Source: Ramazzottius varieornatus (Eukaryota > Tardigrada > Eutardigrada > Parachela > Ramazzottiidae). Taken from it: 64,000 bases of DNA. The stretch lies in assembly GCA_001949185.1 (NCBI GenBank), contig BDGG01000004.1, positions 676,278-740,277 of the forward strand, written 5' to 3'. The notes under the pieces are model-generated. The model had not been told where the DNA came from. It was given only the letters and a program-made list of their open reading frames with translations, and did no database searches. Of this stretch, positions 47,601-59,279 are shown in pieces. Numbering within the stretch: the stretch's first letter is position 1; each line of letters starts with the position of its first letter. Made by a program: the position numbers and the translations under genes.

Positions 47601-48561
47601 CTGAACTCTCCGCTGAGTATTTCTGCGATACTCTGTTTCTTTTTCAAGAGCAGACACTCCATCACTGCCTCCAGCTGCTGCAAAAAAAGCTGGCTCGAAG
47701 ACAAGTGTTTGCAGAGGCCTTTATCCCATTTTTTCTTCACAGCCGAGCGGTTGCATGTACAGGAAGCGGCATGTTTGCATTCTGTTGTGTTACAGGGGAG
47801 TGAGATACACCGGAAGTGTGGGTTAAGTCTAATGGCAAAGTGTTACGACAGACAAGCACTATGCGGCACATTCCGCGTGATTTTCAGTATGTTTGTTTTT
47901 TTGAGTGACAGAACAATTACCAGGACAGTTTTTCCCATAGTCAAATAACCTCCTAACAATATTGTGATATAGTTTCCCCCGAGCGATTTTATAGATATCT
48001 CAAAGATGCTTTTCTAATTTGGAATGTCCAACTACACCGAGAATAGCTTTTGAAATGATGGTGGCGCCATCGCGCATCTACTTACCAGTGATAAGGTAAA
48101 AACATAGTTCCATCGATAAAGGTGGCGCCAGTGAGGAGAATATACCAGCTGGCTGCAGGTTCGTCTCGGCTAAGAAACAACAGAAAAACCAAGTGTACAT
48201 AATTGACGTAGTTTCGAAGAATCCAGCGAAACCAGTGAAAGGCGAATCTTGGTGGACCGTTGTCGTACCAGAAGAGAACTTCCTCAGCCTCGTGGTGTTC
48301 ATGACGAACTCGTCCGCACATGTTGGCTACTTCCTGGTCCGAGATACTGTGCAAGGTCGAAATACTCCGCAGGAAATCATAAATCTCATCCAGGTCCTAC
48401 GATAGAATTGTCTGGTTTCGAGTATTGTTCGGGTAGTAGGGGTAGGCTTCTCGCGACCCACCCCTCCGGAAGCTTGTCATACACGTCTTCGTTCGGCTTA
48501 CCTGTTCAGTGCGGAGACCAGGATGGACCAAAAATGCCGACGGAATTTTCGGCATTTTCAT
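29660..48561 (-). CDS. PDZ-GEF (RAPGEF2/6-type Rap exchange factor)
   Basis: Eighteen exons, all in phase, give 1454 residues: 48561-48502, 48396-48258, 48152-48086, 38276-38192, 37186-36989, 36444-36220, 36146-35952, 35764-35619, 35343-35115, 34975-34811, 34503-34281, 34024-33574, 33349-32989, 32750-32323, 32126-31893, 31611-31287, 30689-30278, 30081-29660. Domains: first cyclic-nucleotide-like domain (about 21-117; ASWYILLTGATF), second (about 300-425; DSWAVIINGAVEVKYP), RasGEF-N (445-560), PDZ (577-665), Ras-associating (760-865), CDC25 catalytic domain (890-1120; FDPSRN-type MDPSRNMNKYR and LTFLHEGNDS). The tail has PPxY-like motifs (PPDY, PPPY) and ends GSMV, a class I PDZ ligand. It should load Rap GTPases with GTP at junctions and membranes. 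Length and order match human RAPGEF2. Confidence 0.95.
30755..30945. mobile_element. MITE pair in PDZ-GEF intron
   Basis: Two adjoining copies: CCCAAGTGGCGCGCTTCTAT with GCGTGCGCCACCTGGGAGAA, and TTCCAAGTGGTGCACGCTTT with AAAGTGCGCTATTTGGGAAA. The arrangement is like that at 9251-9435. It lies in the intron between exons 16 and 17. Confidence 0.75.
31710..31825. mobile_element. MITE copy in PDZ-GEF intron
   Basis: Arms GAGCGGCGCACGCTTTCTCT and AGAACGTGCGCCAGTTGGGA are set between GGCAAACAAAATG on the left and AAGTTTGCCG on the right, which shows that the inverted repeat extends to the element ends. Confidence 0.8.
32175..32285. mobile_element. MITE copy in PDZ-GEF intron
   Basis: TTCCAAGTGGCGCACG at 32210-32225 and CGTGCGCCACTT at about 32239-32250, with AACAAACT and GAGTTGGTT at the outer ends. 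It lies between exons 14 and 15. Confidence 0.8.
34065..34185. mobile_element. MITE copy in PDZ-GEF intron
   Basis: CCCAAGTGACGCAGGCTTTC and AAACATGCGCCAGTTGGGAA form the inner arms. ACAAACACGACAAGATGG and CGATTTTGTCCAGTTTGT form the outer arms. It lies between the PDZ exon and exon 11. Confidence 0.8.
38405..38500. repeat. Foldback element with CCACGTG arms
   Basis: GTGGCGAGGCACAGCACATT and the later GATGCCTCGCGCGATTGAAT are imperfect inverse partners, and CCACGTG occurs on both inner flanks. A similar layout is found at 51948-52107. Confidence 0.5.
46795..46985. mobile_element. Foldback element rich in TTGACCAA
   Basis: The ends are imperfect inverted repeats: TAGTGGATTCGACCAAG on the left, and AGTGGATTTGACTAAG as the reverse complement on the right. 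The interior repeats TGACCAA and CCAACTGG in both orientations. It has no coding capacity and is probably a MITE. Confidence 0.6.
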
Positions 48562-51500
48562 TTGCGAAGGTCGAAGGATACGGAATATTCCAGAAAGGTA
48601 AGTTTGGCTGTTGCACAGTGAAGCAAATTCCGAAGGCGGATAAAACCGGAGAATCAGGTTGAGTTCAGTCAAGCAGGCAACACATAAAGTCTGTTCCAAT
48701 GTCCGAGACGCTTAAGCACACAGAGCGGAAATGACAGTCTCCTCTCCCCTTTCCCGTCCGCCTTCCAGTTTCGGCCGAACTGTGGCTGGATGTATCGTTA
48801 TTTAGTCGGTCGGTTTCTCAAGTGGCAATATCGAACCCAGAAAGTGCTGTACTTCATGTACCGCAGTGTAGCAAGGCGTCGTACATAAAGTCCGTCAAGT
48901 GGAAACTCAAACGGGAGCGGACTGAAGACAAATCGCTTTGGCGGCTAGTGCAAATGTCAATTTTCTCGTATTAAGAAGACTGGCTGAAATGCACATTTGA
49001 ATATGGACGATGCCATCAGACAAGAAAAGTCAGTTCCACAATTAATTGCCTGTGGGATCACAAGCGCCACTCGATCCAGCAGTAGTCATTCTCAATACAC
49101 AGGAAAGCCTTCTCCCACCTCACATCTGAAAAACAGAGAACATGATGAAGGATAGACAAGTCGCGAAGATGCACGTGACAGGGCTCGCGATATCGAGTGT
49201 GTTCTAACGTACGTACGTAGAACAATTTTCGGAAAATGGACGTGGCATGTACGAACTCAGGCGACCACGAATCAAGATTTAAAAAACGATTGTCACTTGC
49301 TAATTACAGAAATTGATGGAAATTCGTACAGTACGAAACAGTAAAGAAAAATGTGTTGGATCCGGACTTTTTCAAGCATGCATATGGTTCACCGATTAAA
49401 ATGTATCGATTTTTGGAAAGGTAATCGTTGCACACTTTGGCATGTTGACGTTTGATCAAGGCGAGATTGACAATCCGTATTACATCGGAACACGAGGCAG
49501 ATTGTCACAGATAAGCTGTAAAGTTGATCGAAGCCAGAGAAAACAAATGCGAAATAAAGAGTAATTACCGTGGTCAATAGAGTAAAAACTTTGAAGCGGA
49601 TTGATAGACTAACTAAGTCTTAACTTAATCTACCTTTCCGCTCTTCTTCACTGCTCTGCACGCTGTATATCCATTCTGACAACGGAAAGAAACTTTGGTT
49701 CGACTAGTGAGAATCTCAACCTAGAAAAAAACTGCGAAACAGATAGTGGAAGTTTACTAAAGCGTATAATGCCGGGACAATTATGCACGGAGAAGAGCGC
49801 GAGAAGAAGAGCGGAAACGTGTGTGAAACGGCGGCTCAGGCTTTCGGTAAGCTGCGTAATGTCCACTTGAGAAACCCTTACGCCATGACGGATCAATGCG
49901 GTAGCTATCACACTGAACCACTTTTGCCGCGCAATATTGTCATCATCCCCTTCACTAGGGTCTTCACCCTATTTCTCAAGTAAACCGTGTAGCGTAATGT
50001 ACTTGAAACAAAATATCTTCAATTCTCCGATCAATCTTACCTTCCATAAACGTCAAGGACCGAAAATATTGGTCCGAAGTCCGAAACCACAATCGATAAC
50101 CAAACGAAGAAAAGATTTCAGCTACGGAAGATATAATTAGATATACAGTAAAATGGAATAATCTTGCCTTAAGCTCGGCGGGAGTACTACAATATGCGAA
50201 GGCGATGTGGAACTCAAGGAAGTGAATGTTGAAGACTCACTGGTGGAGCGGAAGTTCCAGAATGGAAAACATTCCGAAAGGCTTACAGAGGCTTCTGTTG
50301 AATGGGTTCCACAAAACAAATCCGATTTCCGATCTGGCTGATTCAGCACGCTCAGTGCAGATGTTTTTCTTTCCGGACTACACTGCCTTGTCGATTTATC
50401 CAAACATAATATTGCAACCAGGAAAGAAAAACACATGTATTCCACTCAGCAGAATATCCGAAGGTCAGAAGAAAAGACCATCATGTGATGTCTTTCATGG
50501 ACTGCGAAAGTTTTTTGCGGTCAGAATTCAAGATGTTAAATTTCAAAAGTGCCCACACACGATATGGTTTCTGAAGTGTTGTGGAAGAAAAGCAGGCATA
50601 AAGTCAAGCGGCGATTAGAGTGATTACAGAGTCGTAAAGATATGCGAGAAGCTCGGTACATTTGCAGCAGACAATATGGCTGCCAATAAGGAAGGAAGGG
50701 CGCTCTTGAAGTGGGTGCAGTCGATCAACACAATACAGTCTTGGGGTACAGAGTACAGATGGTAACGAGCGAGGGAAGGCCAGAGCGGACAGAGGGGCGA
50801 CAAACATGAGCTTGCCTCACCTGTATCCAGCGTAATCCACCCAAATCCCCCTTTGGTGGCACTGACCACTGCATATCTCACGCTAGATTCTCACCAGTGC
50901 ACATCCATGCGCCGCTACACGATCGACTTCACCACTAAATTGCTTCCTGTCTTACTTTTACGGTAGTAAGGTGGTGCATGAAGACAACTGAGCGTTTGGA
51001 CAACTTTACAAAATCAGACGACACCGAATCGGTTACGCATGAGTGCGGTGGGCGAATGCTGCTGTGTCCATCCACTCCCTGCGCTGTACTTTCCCACCAC
51101 CCTGCTCTTTTCTGGTATAAAATGCTCTCAGTTTCACTGTCCTACGTACTTATACATATACGGGAGGCTGTTCTAAAACTTTGCGATGGTTGTGTTTTCG
51201 ATCGGAAACGATGCCCCCAAACCAAACTTTCAAATAAACAGCCCGTATGGGGTAGTCGATGGTTTTCCACGACGGTTCGAGAAGGCTCTTGATATTGGCC
51301 AAATCGAAACGCAAATCCGAAGCACTCCATGTGACGTTCGGAGTTTAGGGTACGGATACCTGAATACCGAGAAAGTCCTGTAATTAAGCCAAGACAGCTC
51401 TCTATTTCCCAGATGGCGTTTCTGTTCCACAACCCTGAATGATATGTGGGTTTCGGCGGCCCAATTTCCGGAAACTCATCTTTGCTACCAAATGACCCTT

Positions 51501-51947
51501 TTCTGACATGAACTTCGAACTATTCTAGAGCATCGGATGGCACTTCGCCTTACCTCGCCGTGACTCAGTCTCGAAAAAACTGTTCGCCTTTCTGGGAAGA
51601 CACTCTGGAAAATTTCAGGAGCAACCAACAAATGAAACATCCCCGCCAGGGGGTCTGATGCCAGAACGAAAACCTACGCATTTTCATGCTACCTGACGTC
51701 AATGTGTCGTCAAAAGTTTTTAGTTAGAAATTCGAACCCCTTCAGATTTTCCCGACGTAGCCAACTGACCACTGGTCAGACGGCCGAATGGATGTCAGAG
51801 TTGGTTGCTCGGTGTTTATTATACTAGATTGCATCGGCAGTTGAAGATTGCCCCTGGGGTGCTAGAGTTTCAAAAACGTTTCCTAAACATTCGGGTTATT
51901 AGTGAATGTTCCGGAAATAGTGCTGCAGAAACCCATGTGTGGTGAAC
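48562..51947. other. Intergenic, no supported gene
   Basis: 5' flank of PDZ-GEF. Frames at 50137-50445 (minus) and 50226-50618 (plus) overlap and have no recognisable motifs. No promoter element could be assigned with confidence. Confidence 0.45.
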
Positions 51948-52107
51948 TACTGTAGTGCTACCAAATTATAGCACACTCAACCACGTGAACAGCAAATGAT
52001 ACCCGAGTGGGAGCTGGCGAGGCTATACTGATAACATCCGATCACACTGGGCAGCGATGACTCATCACGTGGTTCAGTGCGCGATAATTTGGTAGCACTG
52101 CAGTACA
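51948..52107. repeat. Foldback element, 40-bp arms
   Basis: The left arm contains GTGCTACCAAATTATAGCAC then CCACGTG. The right arm contains CACGTGGTT then GATAATTTGGTAGCAC. The arms are about 40 bp and nearly perfect complements, around a centre of about 75 bp. No protein is encoded. Confidence 0.75.
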
Positions 52108-54465
52108 GTCCAGTCGCTCGAAATCCGTACCAAATTTTTGGATCTCAGTTCAGGGCTCGCCATACATCCACTATGCAGCATGCCATGCTAAATGCCAAAA
52201 TTACATAACACAGACACTACAGCCTGTCTTAACTCGTGAAATGAAAGTAATCAAATGGCAGATGACCGGCTGTCTGAGCACGGCGAGCACTGTGGTTAAC
52301 TTTGAACGATTTTCGCATTTTAGAAATGTGAAAATTTGGTACGGATTTCGAACGTCCGGACTGTAATTGATTCGACGCCAGCGCCACCTCGGATGCTGGC
52401 GTCGGATATTGTAGTGCTGACTACTAACTAGGTGGCGCCACTCCGAGAACCAGTGGACTGCAGTAACAACCGTCTACATCTGGGTTTCGCTCGGCGGGAA
52501 GCTCCATCCTGAGTTCGAGCGTTAGGGAATCCAGAAGTACCATCGCTCCTCTTGAAACAGCCGCACGTTGATGGAAGTATCCTATATATAAGTCGCTACG
52601 TTTCTCCCCAAACAAGCACGTATCCGGAAGATTTGAGATCGCAAAATCTGTTTATAACAATATGTAGCATAGCCTCTTGTATTAGCCCTTATTTAAGTTC
52701 TTGCTGTACTTCCTGCTTCACAGGAAGCGCGATGCAGTAAATGTTTGCGTCATTCGCTTTCCCTTCTTTCTCCCACCCACACGCTCCTGTTTTCTCAGCC
52801 GATTTCGCCTTTTATTACATGTGCTTTTCATGTTTACCGGAACGCTGGTGCCAGAGGTTATAAAATCCTGACTTCCTGCCGCGCGTTCTCATGCCGCGAC
52901 GAGAAACAGAATTATGGGAACTGTAACTGGCCAGGTTCTAGGAAGCTCGTCGTCACGAGAATTTCCTCACAGGGAAATCATTCGCAGAAAGGAGGCTCAA
53001 ACTGAGAATCAATGATGCGCCCTAGCACCCAATAGTTTCAACTTAAAACCTCGAGCCAGGCGCTGGCACGGAACTTAGCGGGTTTTCACACAATCATTTA
53101 TGGCGTCATCATAAAACGAGGGTCTACCAAACGTTCCATCAAATCACGCACTCGTGAAATGTTTGGGAAAGTGCGAGTTTACGGCTCCAAAACCATCAAA
53201 TATGCATCGCGCAGAGACAGAAGCACTTCCCATATGCGGGGTCCTAGATCGGGTGAGGAAAGGAGCCTGAACTCCTCGGAGAGCGCAATCACAAGTTGAT
53301 TGGAAACATATCCCCCTAATCCTCAGGAGATCGCCCCAGCTGGCACAGTGCTGGTATTATCCGAGACCTCGAAATGATAAAGAGAAGCCACGTGAAGCCA
53401 GCAGTAGAGAGAAAGAGTTTTTCTGGTCCTGCCTGCGCGAACACCGCGCAGTCCGCGACCCCCAAAGGACCACGACCGCAGTTTCCTTCAGAAATCGAGC
53501 TCAGCTTTCCAATGAACTTGAATCTCCACTGATGCCGCTAACAACATCAGACGTCGTCTTGATCCAATTTTCGGGGGGAGTGCTGTCATGCTTTCTAGCT
53601 GTAGATTGCAGAGAATGCATCCCTTCTGGTGGTCACGTGGTCTTATAGGATTAGTTAATGGTAGCCCATGTCACATGATCACCGGAGAGAATGTATTTTC
53701 TGCACTGTAGCTGTCGGCAGCCGTCTTCAGCTACTGACAGGAATGTAGACATGATTGGCTATCCCGGAATGTGGTAACAGAAGATGGTGGCTGTTGCCTC
53801 AAGAGTTCAGGGCCTCATCTGCGAGGAGCAACAGACTCGATCAGCCTAACGTGCTAATACGCTTCTGCCCGAGTCTCCGCGACTATACGAAGAGCAACAG
53901 TAGCTTGACAGATAACTGGTTATTCAGAGGCCCAACGTCACTGCTCCTCCCGCTTACCGCCGGCAGATTAAATTAGTCAAGTTGCGGCACGTCAGAATCG
54001 ATATCTATTCGTTATCAACAGATGAACTCGCCGTTCTGCCGATTAAATCATTTTGTGTCTTCGCATTGCAGATGTTTTGATGCTGTATTGTAGCACACTT
54101 AAAAGCCTTTGGTGTGTGTGTTAGTTCTATTTCGGCTTTATGTACCATGTGTCCACTTTGAAAACTTTTAGGGATATTGCGGTCGCCATTGAGTTATTTT
54201 GATCCGTCGACCCAACAGTAATCCCTCCAAATCGCCCCGTTGAACCCTCGGAGAAGTTTAGACCATTGTGCAGGAGATGAACAGTTTTGAAGTGTGGAAA
54301 CGTTTTTGCAGTTTCTCTCCAATATATACCATTTACAGTCGTGCGCATTTGTACAATGTGTGTTTTTAGCGTTAATTGAGCGTTAGCTCTTTATCGCGAC
54401 AGCAGTTAAGTCAGCGCAATTGTCTATTCAATTTCATAAGTAGAGCTGTGCTTTTACGGCAATGC
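52108..54465. other. Intergenic, no supported gene
   Basis: No gene can be supported. The last few hundred bases are the presumed promoter region of the GPCR. Confidence 0.45.
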
Positions 54466-56124
54466 ATGGCTACGAATGTGAGTTTTGCCAACACTTCGGT
54501 GGAATATGATCAGTTATGGGATCCGGATGAACCATCGGAAGAAATCAAGTTGATGGTTTATTATGTCCATCTAATTGGATATCCTGTATTGTTATTGATA
54601 TGTACCATAGGGAATACGCTGAGCCTGTCGGTGTGGCTCCGACTGCCACATAAAAGCAGCACAGCTATCTATCTCACTACCGTTGCTTTTAGCGACTTGT
54701 TTGTCCTGTAAGGAGTGATGATGTGTCCCTGTTTGGCAGTGTTCACCGCATAGCCAGAAAATTTGGCACAAAGAGATGTATTGATCTATGTGCACATTTT
54801 TAGGTGGTTTTACATGGGCCATTTCGTACACAACGTCGACCCAACCTGCGACTTCGACACTTCATTATGTTGGGAACAGTATTTGCAATCCAAGGGAGTG
54901 GTCGAGTGGTGGCGTGACACTTGTATGCAGCTGTCTGACTGGTGAGGCAATTAATTCAAGATGAGGTCCTTCTCCAATGTACGGAAGGCTGTTAGGTGCT
55001 TACACTTACCCACCTAACACATTTCGCCCGTCACAGGACACTAATTATCTTTTCAACGGAAAGGCTTGTCATGGTATGCCATCCTTTGCGGTTTAATGAA
55101 GCTGTCAGTATGTGCACAGCCCTCCGCAACGTCTTGATCCTCTTCCTTTTGGCGGCCACCTTCTGTGTGGAGCTGCTGGTTGTCCCCTATGTTTACCTGT
55201 GGCGCCGGGCAGACTACCCACCCGACACTCACACGAAAATCGTCATTGGACCCGGGCTGACGGACTGGGATAATCTTTATGATTATTCGGAGGTAGGGTT
55301 TGCCGAAACCACACCAATTGTTTTGCATTATCGATACGGTAATAGCCCAATACGGTTAACCGTAATTAGACATACTTGGTTGCGTTGCGCAATGAAGCAC
55401 GATATACCAAAAACGGTTGATCAAGAATTGTTGTGGCTGTAGTCCACAATGTCATACAGACATCCAACAAAAGGAATGTATTTGGAAGGCCCGCAAACGA
55501 AACGTGCAAGATTGTTCTTTTAAGTGGCGCACGCTTTCAGCTAATTACAATGGAAACGTGCGGCAGTCGAAATAACGGTTCTTTGGGTTTCGTTTGCCGA
55601 CCTCACATTTGATTTTGCAGCTGATGGTGACCGTCAGTAAGTGGATAATTTTGGCGCTGCTAAACTGCGCCTTCGTCCTGCAGTTATCCCGACAGTCGCG
55701 TCCCGCTCTTGCCAGTCAGCAATTACCGCCTGAAAGAAGCAACCAAACACGACACATCAATTACATCCTTCTGGGCAGTGCCGCTCTGTACTTTGTGACG
55801 CAATCCCCCAACGCGTACTGCAAGATGCTCAGAATTAGCGGAAGTAGTAAAGGCTGCTCGAAATACTACTTTCATCTCCTGTCAATCATTTCCTTATCTA
55901 ATTACTCGCTCAACTTCCTGTTGTACTGCATGGTCAGTGCTAGATTCCGTCAACACTTATTCCACCGGAGCCTCTCCGGAAGGAACAGCATGCACATGCC
56001 GGTTGCTTCGGTCCGCTCAAACAGCTTGCAGTCCCCACGGAGACCAAGCTGCGTCAAAAATGGTCGGGCCACTCATCAGAATACAATGTATCATGAAGAA
56101 CTAGAGGAACTACAAGCACTCTGA
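54466..56124 (+). CDS. Class A GPCR, FMRFamide-receptor-like
   Basis: Exons 54466-54707, 54804-54941, 55037-55292 and 55621-56124 join in phase to give 379 residues. The N-terminus carries NVS and NTS glycosylation motifs. TM1 runs through LIGYPVLLLICTIGNTLSLS, with the conserved GN. At the end of TM3 the DRY position reads ERL (134-136) in FSTERLVMVCHPLR, a form common in FMRFamide-like peptide receptors. The TM7 motif reads NFLLY (310-314) in place of NPxxY, followed by a basic helix-8 stretch (SARFRQHLFHR). The start at 54466 is chosen because the nearby ATG at 54462 is out of frame. The ligand is probably a neuropeptide, but that is inference. A MITE copy lies in the last intron. Confidence 0.85.
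55485..55605. mobile_element. MITE copy in GPCR intron
   Basis: TTTTAAGTGGCGCACGCTTT with AAACGTGCGGCAGTCGAAAT, and outer ends GCAAACGAAACG and TTTCGTTTGC. It lies within intron 55293-55620. Confidence 0.75.
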
Positions 56125-56351
56125 AGTCTGCCGGTTCTTTCTTCTTTTTTACATACAGTTGCACATTCCTGATGACTGAGCAATTCTCTAGCCCTGATAT
56201 GGCTAGAGATTAGAACTGTCAGTATTCAGAACGAAGCTTATATTATATTTTGGGAAAATTCCGGAATTGAAGATTCAAAAATAAAGGGAAAGATAAGAGG
56301 GCGTATTTTCCATCTCGGAACAATGTAGCAACAACAAAACATTTTCACTAC
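56125..56351. other. Convergent 3' spacer
   Basis: Spacer between the GPCR and the lectin-like gene, which are transcribed towards each other. It has a short inverted repeat (CTCTAGCC and GGCTAGAG, about 56190-56210). Confidence 0.5.
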
Positions 56352-56968
56352 TCAAACGCAACCAGCTCGCGTAGAACCTTTGTAAAAGCACTTTGGGCTC
56401 ATGTACATTCCACCAACCGGTTCCGGTGTCTGTAAGGAAAGCGGCCATCAGATTAGTCACTTTTTGGCACTTCTGGGATCCCAACACATATTGATTAATG
56501 TTTCGGGACAGACAGATGACTTACGTCAAGGCACTTGTATTCGACTCTAAGACGCATTTTTGAGCCAGTTTTGGGTAGCGTGGGACAGAAGTATATTAGG
56601 TCGGTATCATCGGCAAAGACCTCACAGACGGCATTCCCCGGTCGACAGCGTTGTCGCATAATTTTCAGCACTTCACTAGCTTGCTGGCTCAAATTACAGC
56701 TTTCGGTTGTGACAGTGTCACACTGAGCTTGATCACAGACGGCTTCCCATTCCATTTGCTCCAAGTAGAAGAAGGGTTTCTCGGGATCCACGCACTCGTA
56801 GAACTTGGTGTATCCTTGCGGTACATAAGCCGTATGGAGATTAGGGCTCGGTGTGGTACTTTCCAGCAGGGGTGCACAGTAGGCGAGGACACTGTGAAGG
56901 AATGCCGATAAAGCCAAGATCCACATGCTGTTTGACACAGCCAACGCTAAAGGCAACATATTGCACAT
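56352..56968 (-). CDS. Secreted SUEL/rhamnose-lectin-like protein
   Basis: Exons 56968-56525 and 56429-56352 join in phase 0 to give 173 residues. Residues 1-30 are a signal peptide (WILALSAFLHSVLA). The mature part has Cys in the order seen in the galactose/rhamnose-binding lectin (SUEL) fold. Its best-conserved end is RQRCRPGNAVCEV, then a Phe-Cys-Pro segment, then KMRLRVEYKCLD, equal to the family's C.G...C.V and K.L.V.Y.C pattern. The canonical YGR/DPC motifs are absent, so sugar binding is doubtful. A final 25-residue exon adds two more cysteines. Secreted; possibly a defence or adhesion factor. Confidence 0.6.
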
Positions 56969-57831
56969 TGCACAGTTCAGTCGGTTGGAAGAATGTCAAA
57001 AAAAAGACTGCAAACTGTAATGACATACGATATGTGTGACGATTTATTCAACTTCCATCTCTTTTGACAGATTTTTATGGGTTCCGACGTGAACAACCGA
57101 CGCACACGCCCGTAATGATAGCTGTACAGGCCGGTTTTGCGAAAGTAGACACTTCTGCGAATCTTAATCGATCATCTCAGTTCTCGATCTATGTTTTGAA
57201 ATTTGAACTCTGGATCAGTGACATGATATGACTCGTCGAGCAGTTCATCGTCGGCTGTCAGGCTCGACCGTACGTCAAATCGCGGGTTTCTCACGCTGAG
57301 CAGACCGTACGAGCCTGAAGCTTCTGGCATGGGACGGGCCCTTGTGATGTATAATTTCGCAGCGACGTCACTTCAGCGTTACGGGTAAGTTAGAATGGAT
57401 GACCACTTTGCTCCAACTGCACCTTAATGACGCAAATAAAATCAGTGGACATGATGTACCAAGTTGCACCTTAGGGTTCATATTTACTTATCGCTATTAT
57501 GAAGGACCTGAAATTTTCATAGCGAGATTGTTATGTATGGCATTGTATGCGCTCGTGACTATTTACCGAGTTCCCCATCCCATCTGTAAGCTAATTGAGC
57601 AGTGAGAACACCTGCATGGAGCATCACTGTCTAGCAGTTGGAAAGAAACTTCAGGTACCCGCAAAATTTCCTTTAAGACAAACACGACTGAAGTTAGAAA
57701 ACCTAACGCTAAAGTCGCTCGGCGAAGACTTTTGCACTGTCCATTCAGCCATAACTCTCACAAACTGGGTTAGCGCGTTGGATACAGCACCATGGCATCA
57801 CAATTATCAGCTCGCTTCTCGCCGAAATCGT
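56969..57831. other. Intergenic between lectin-like gene and protease
   Basis: Both flanking genes are on the minus strand. No supported gene was found, and frames around 57399-57605 are featureless. Confidence 0.45.
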
Positions 57832-59279
57832 TCAAGTCATCCTTCTACCTCGCCGAAAAGTGTTCAGCAACTTCTTAAACTTGCCGGTATAGGTATGCTC
57901 GAACAGACTCTTGCATTTCTTCGCTCGGGTATCTGGTCTTGTCTGGTCCATAGCCGGCTTGATGAAGTCATGAAGATATTTTTCAACAGAGGTGAACATC
58001 GCTGCTTGACCGGGTTTTCCACACCTGCAAAAACACCAAACATACGGTGAAACGTATTTCGAGGACGGTTCGCCACACTGGTTCGGAGTAAATCCACCGG
58101 CCTAACACGTACCCCGCACTAGAAAAACTTGCGATCCCAAGGATTCGATGTCTCCATCGTGAGTCCCCTGGCAGCAGGTACCGCTCGATTAATGGGCCAC
58201 CACTGTCACCCTGTTAAAAATAAGAGGTAGGGTACTATTATGACCATGAAAACACCATGACAGGAGCTTTTACGAAAGAGACCTGCACGGCCCGCGTACC
58301 TGACAGACGTCTGTATTACTACTGTCCGTACAAATTAGCGCATCTGTACTATCAACGACCCCACGCCAAATGTTCTTGCACGTTTCGAGGTCAACCAGAG
58401 AGCTGCTGGCAACTTGTAGCTTTAATGACTTCTCATCGACAGTATTAACGTCGCTCGAATTCCTTTCCGATTTCTTGGATGTAAGACCCCAGCCCATTAT
58501 GAGGTACTCCGTCAAAGCTGGCGTAGAGCTGTTAGCAGAGGCGTTATCTGGCAATTCAACCCTTTCAATGCTGAGTAGACTCGACAGATAGGTTACGGAG
58601 CATTTCAATCTAACGATTGCAATGTCTTTGGCCATCTGCGCGTCTGCTGGGTCGAAACCCTCGTGAGGAATGATAAGTTCTACAGCCATCTCATGATCGA
58701 TGGCATAAGAGGAATTCAAATCTTTGATGCCCACCACGATCTTCAGCTCTGTGGGCGCTATCAGTTTCCTAAGAAAAGGTTACAGTATTGAAATTTCTGA
58801 ATTTGCCAGAGGGACCCAGGGGGTTGCGCGAAATAGATTTCGTTCTTCACTTACGACAAACCATCTTTTTCTTGTCGGGCAAAAACACAGTGCGCCGCAG
58901 TTAGAATTAGCCGATCGGTTATCAGCGAGCCTCCGCAAATGTGGAACCATTCGTCGTTTCCTTCGTCATTCGTAAAATTCCGCTGCAGGCTCACCATCCA
59001 ACCATACAAGTGTGGCGGCGCAGAGACTCCTCCTGTTTGGAAAAAACACACAGGTTATGTTTGGACGATGACGCGAACAGAACATGGAAGAACTGCGCGA
59101 GTCTGTCCCATATGGGGAAAACCTTTTACAGAGTTGAACCTACCGATGATGAAGCTCCGTTGAGGTGCGAAGGATAGCGTGTCCGGAGCATCACGGCCCA
59201 TCGAGAACGGTTCTGCAATATCCCCAACGAGTAGTAGGATGAACCCAAAAAACTGAATCATTTCACAAGCTGACCTCAT
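57832..59279 (-). CDS. Secreted trypsin-like serine protease (S1)
   Basis: Exons 59279-59144, 59032-58855, 58768-58300, 58210-58113 and 58024-57832 join in phase to give 357 residues. A signal peptide (FFGFILLLVGDIAEPFS) precedes a short propeptide and the activation junction SFIIGG. The catalytic triad is complete: His93 in LTAAHC, Asp153 in KDIAIVRL and Ser264 in GDSGGP. Asp258, six residues before the serine, predicts cleavage after Arg or Lys. Several Asn glycosylation motifs are present. There is no CLIP domain. A basic extension of about 45 residues follows the protease fold (FIKPAMDQ onward). ATGs at 59279 and 59261 are both possible starts, and a third in-frame ATG lies about 40 bases upstream. 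Confidence 0.87.

Larger units (their letters stand above)
38277..48085. other. 9.8-kb intron 3 of PDZ-GEF
   Basis: Every other intron of this gene is under about 1.0 kb, so this one is exceptional. It separates two exons of the first cyclic-nucleotide-like domain. I find no second gene with a recognisable domain inside it. Short plus-strand frames (for example an ATG frame at 39869-40096 with a hydrophobic start and several cysteines) are noted but not supported. It contains the foldback elements at 38405-38500 and 46795-46985. Confidence 0.7.

Noticed and set aside
50137-50618. Overlapping 102- and 130-codon frames on opposite strands
   Set aside because: Neither has recognisable motifs; mutual overlap suggests chance open frames.
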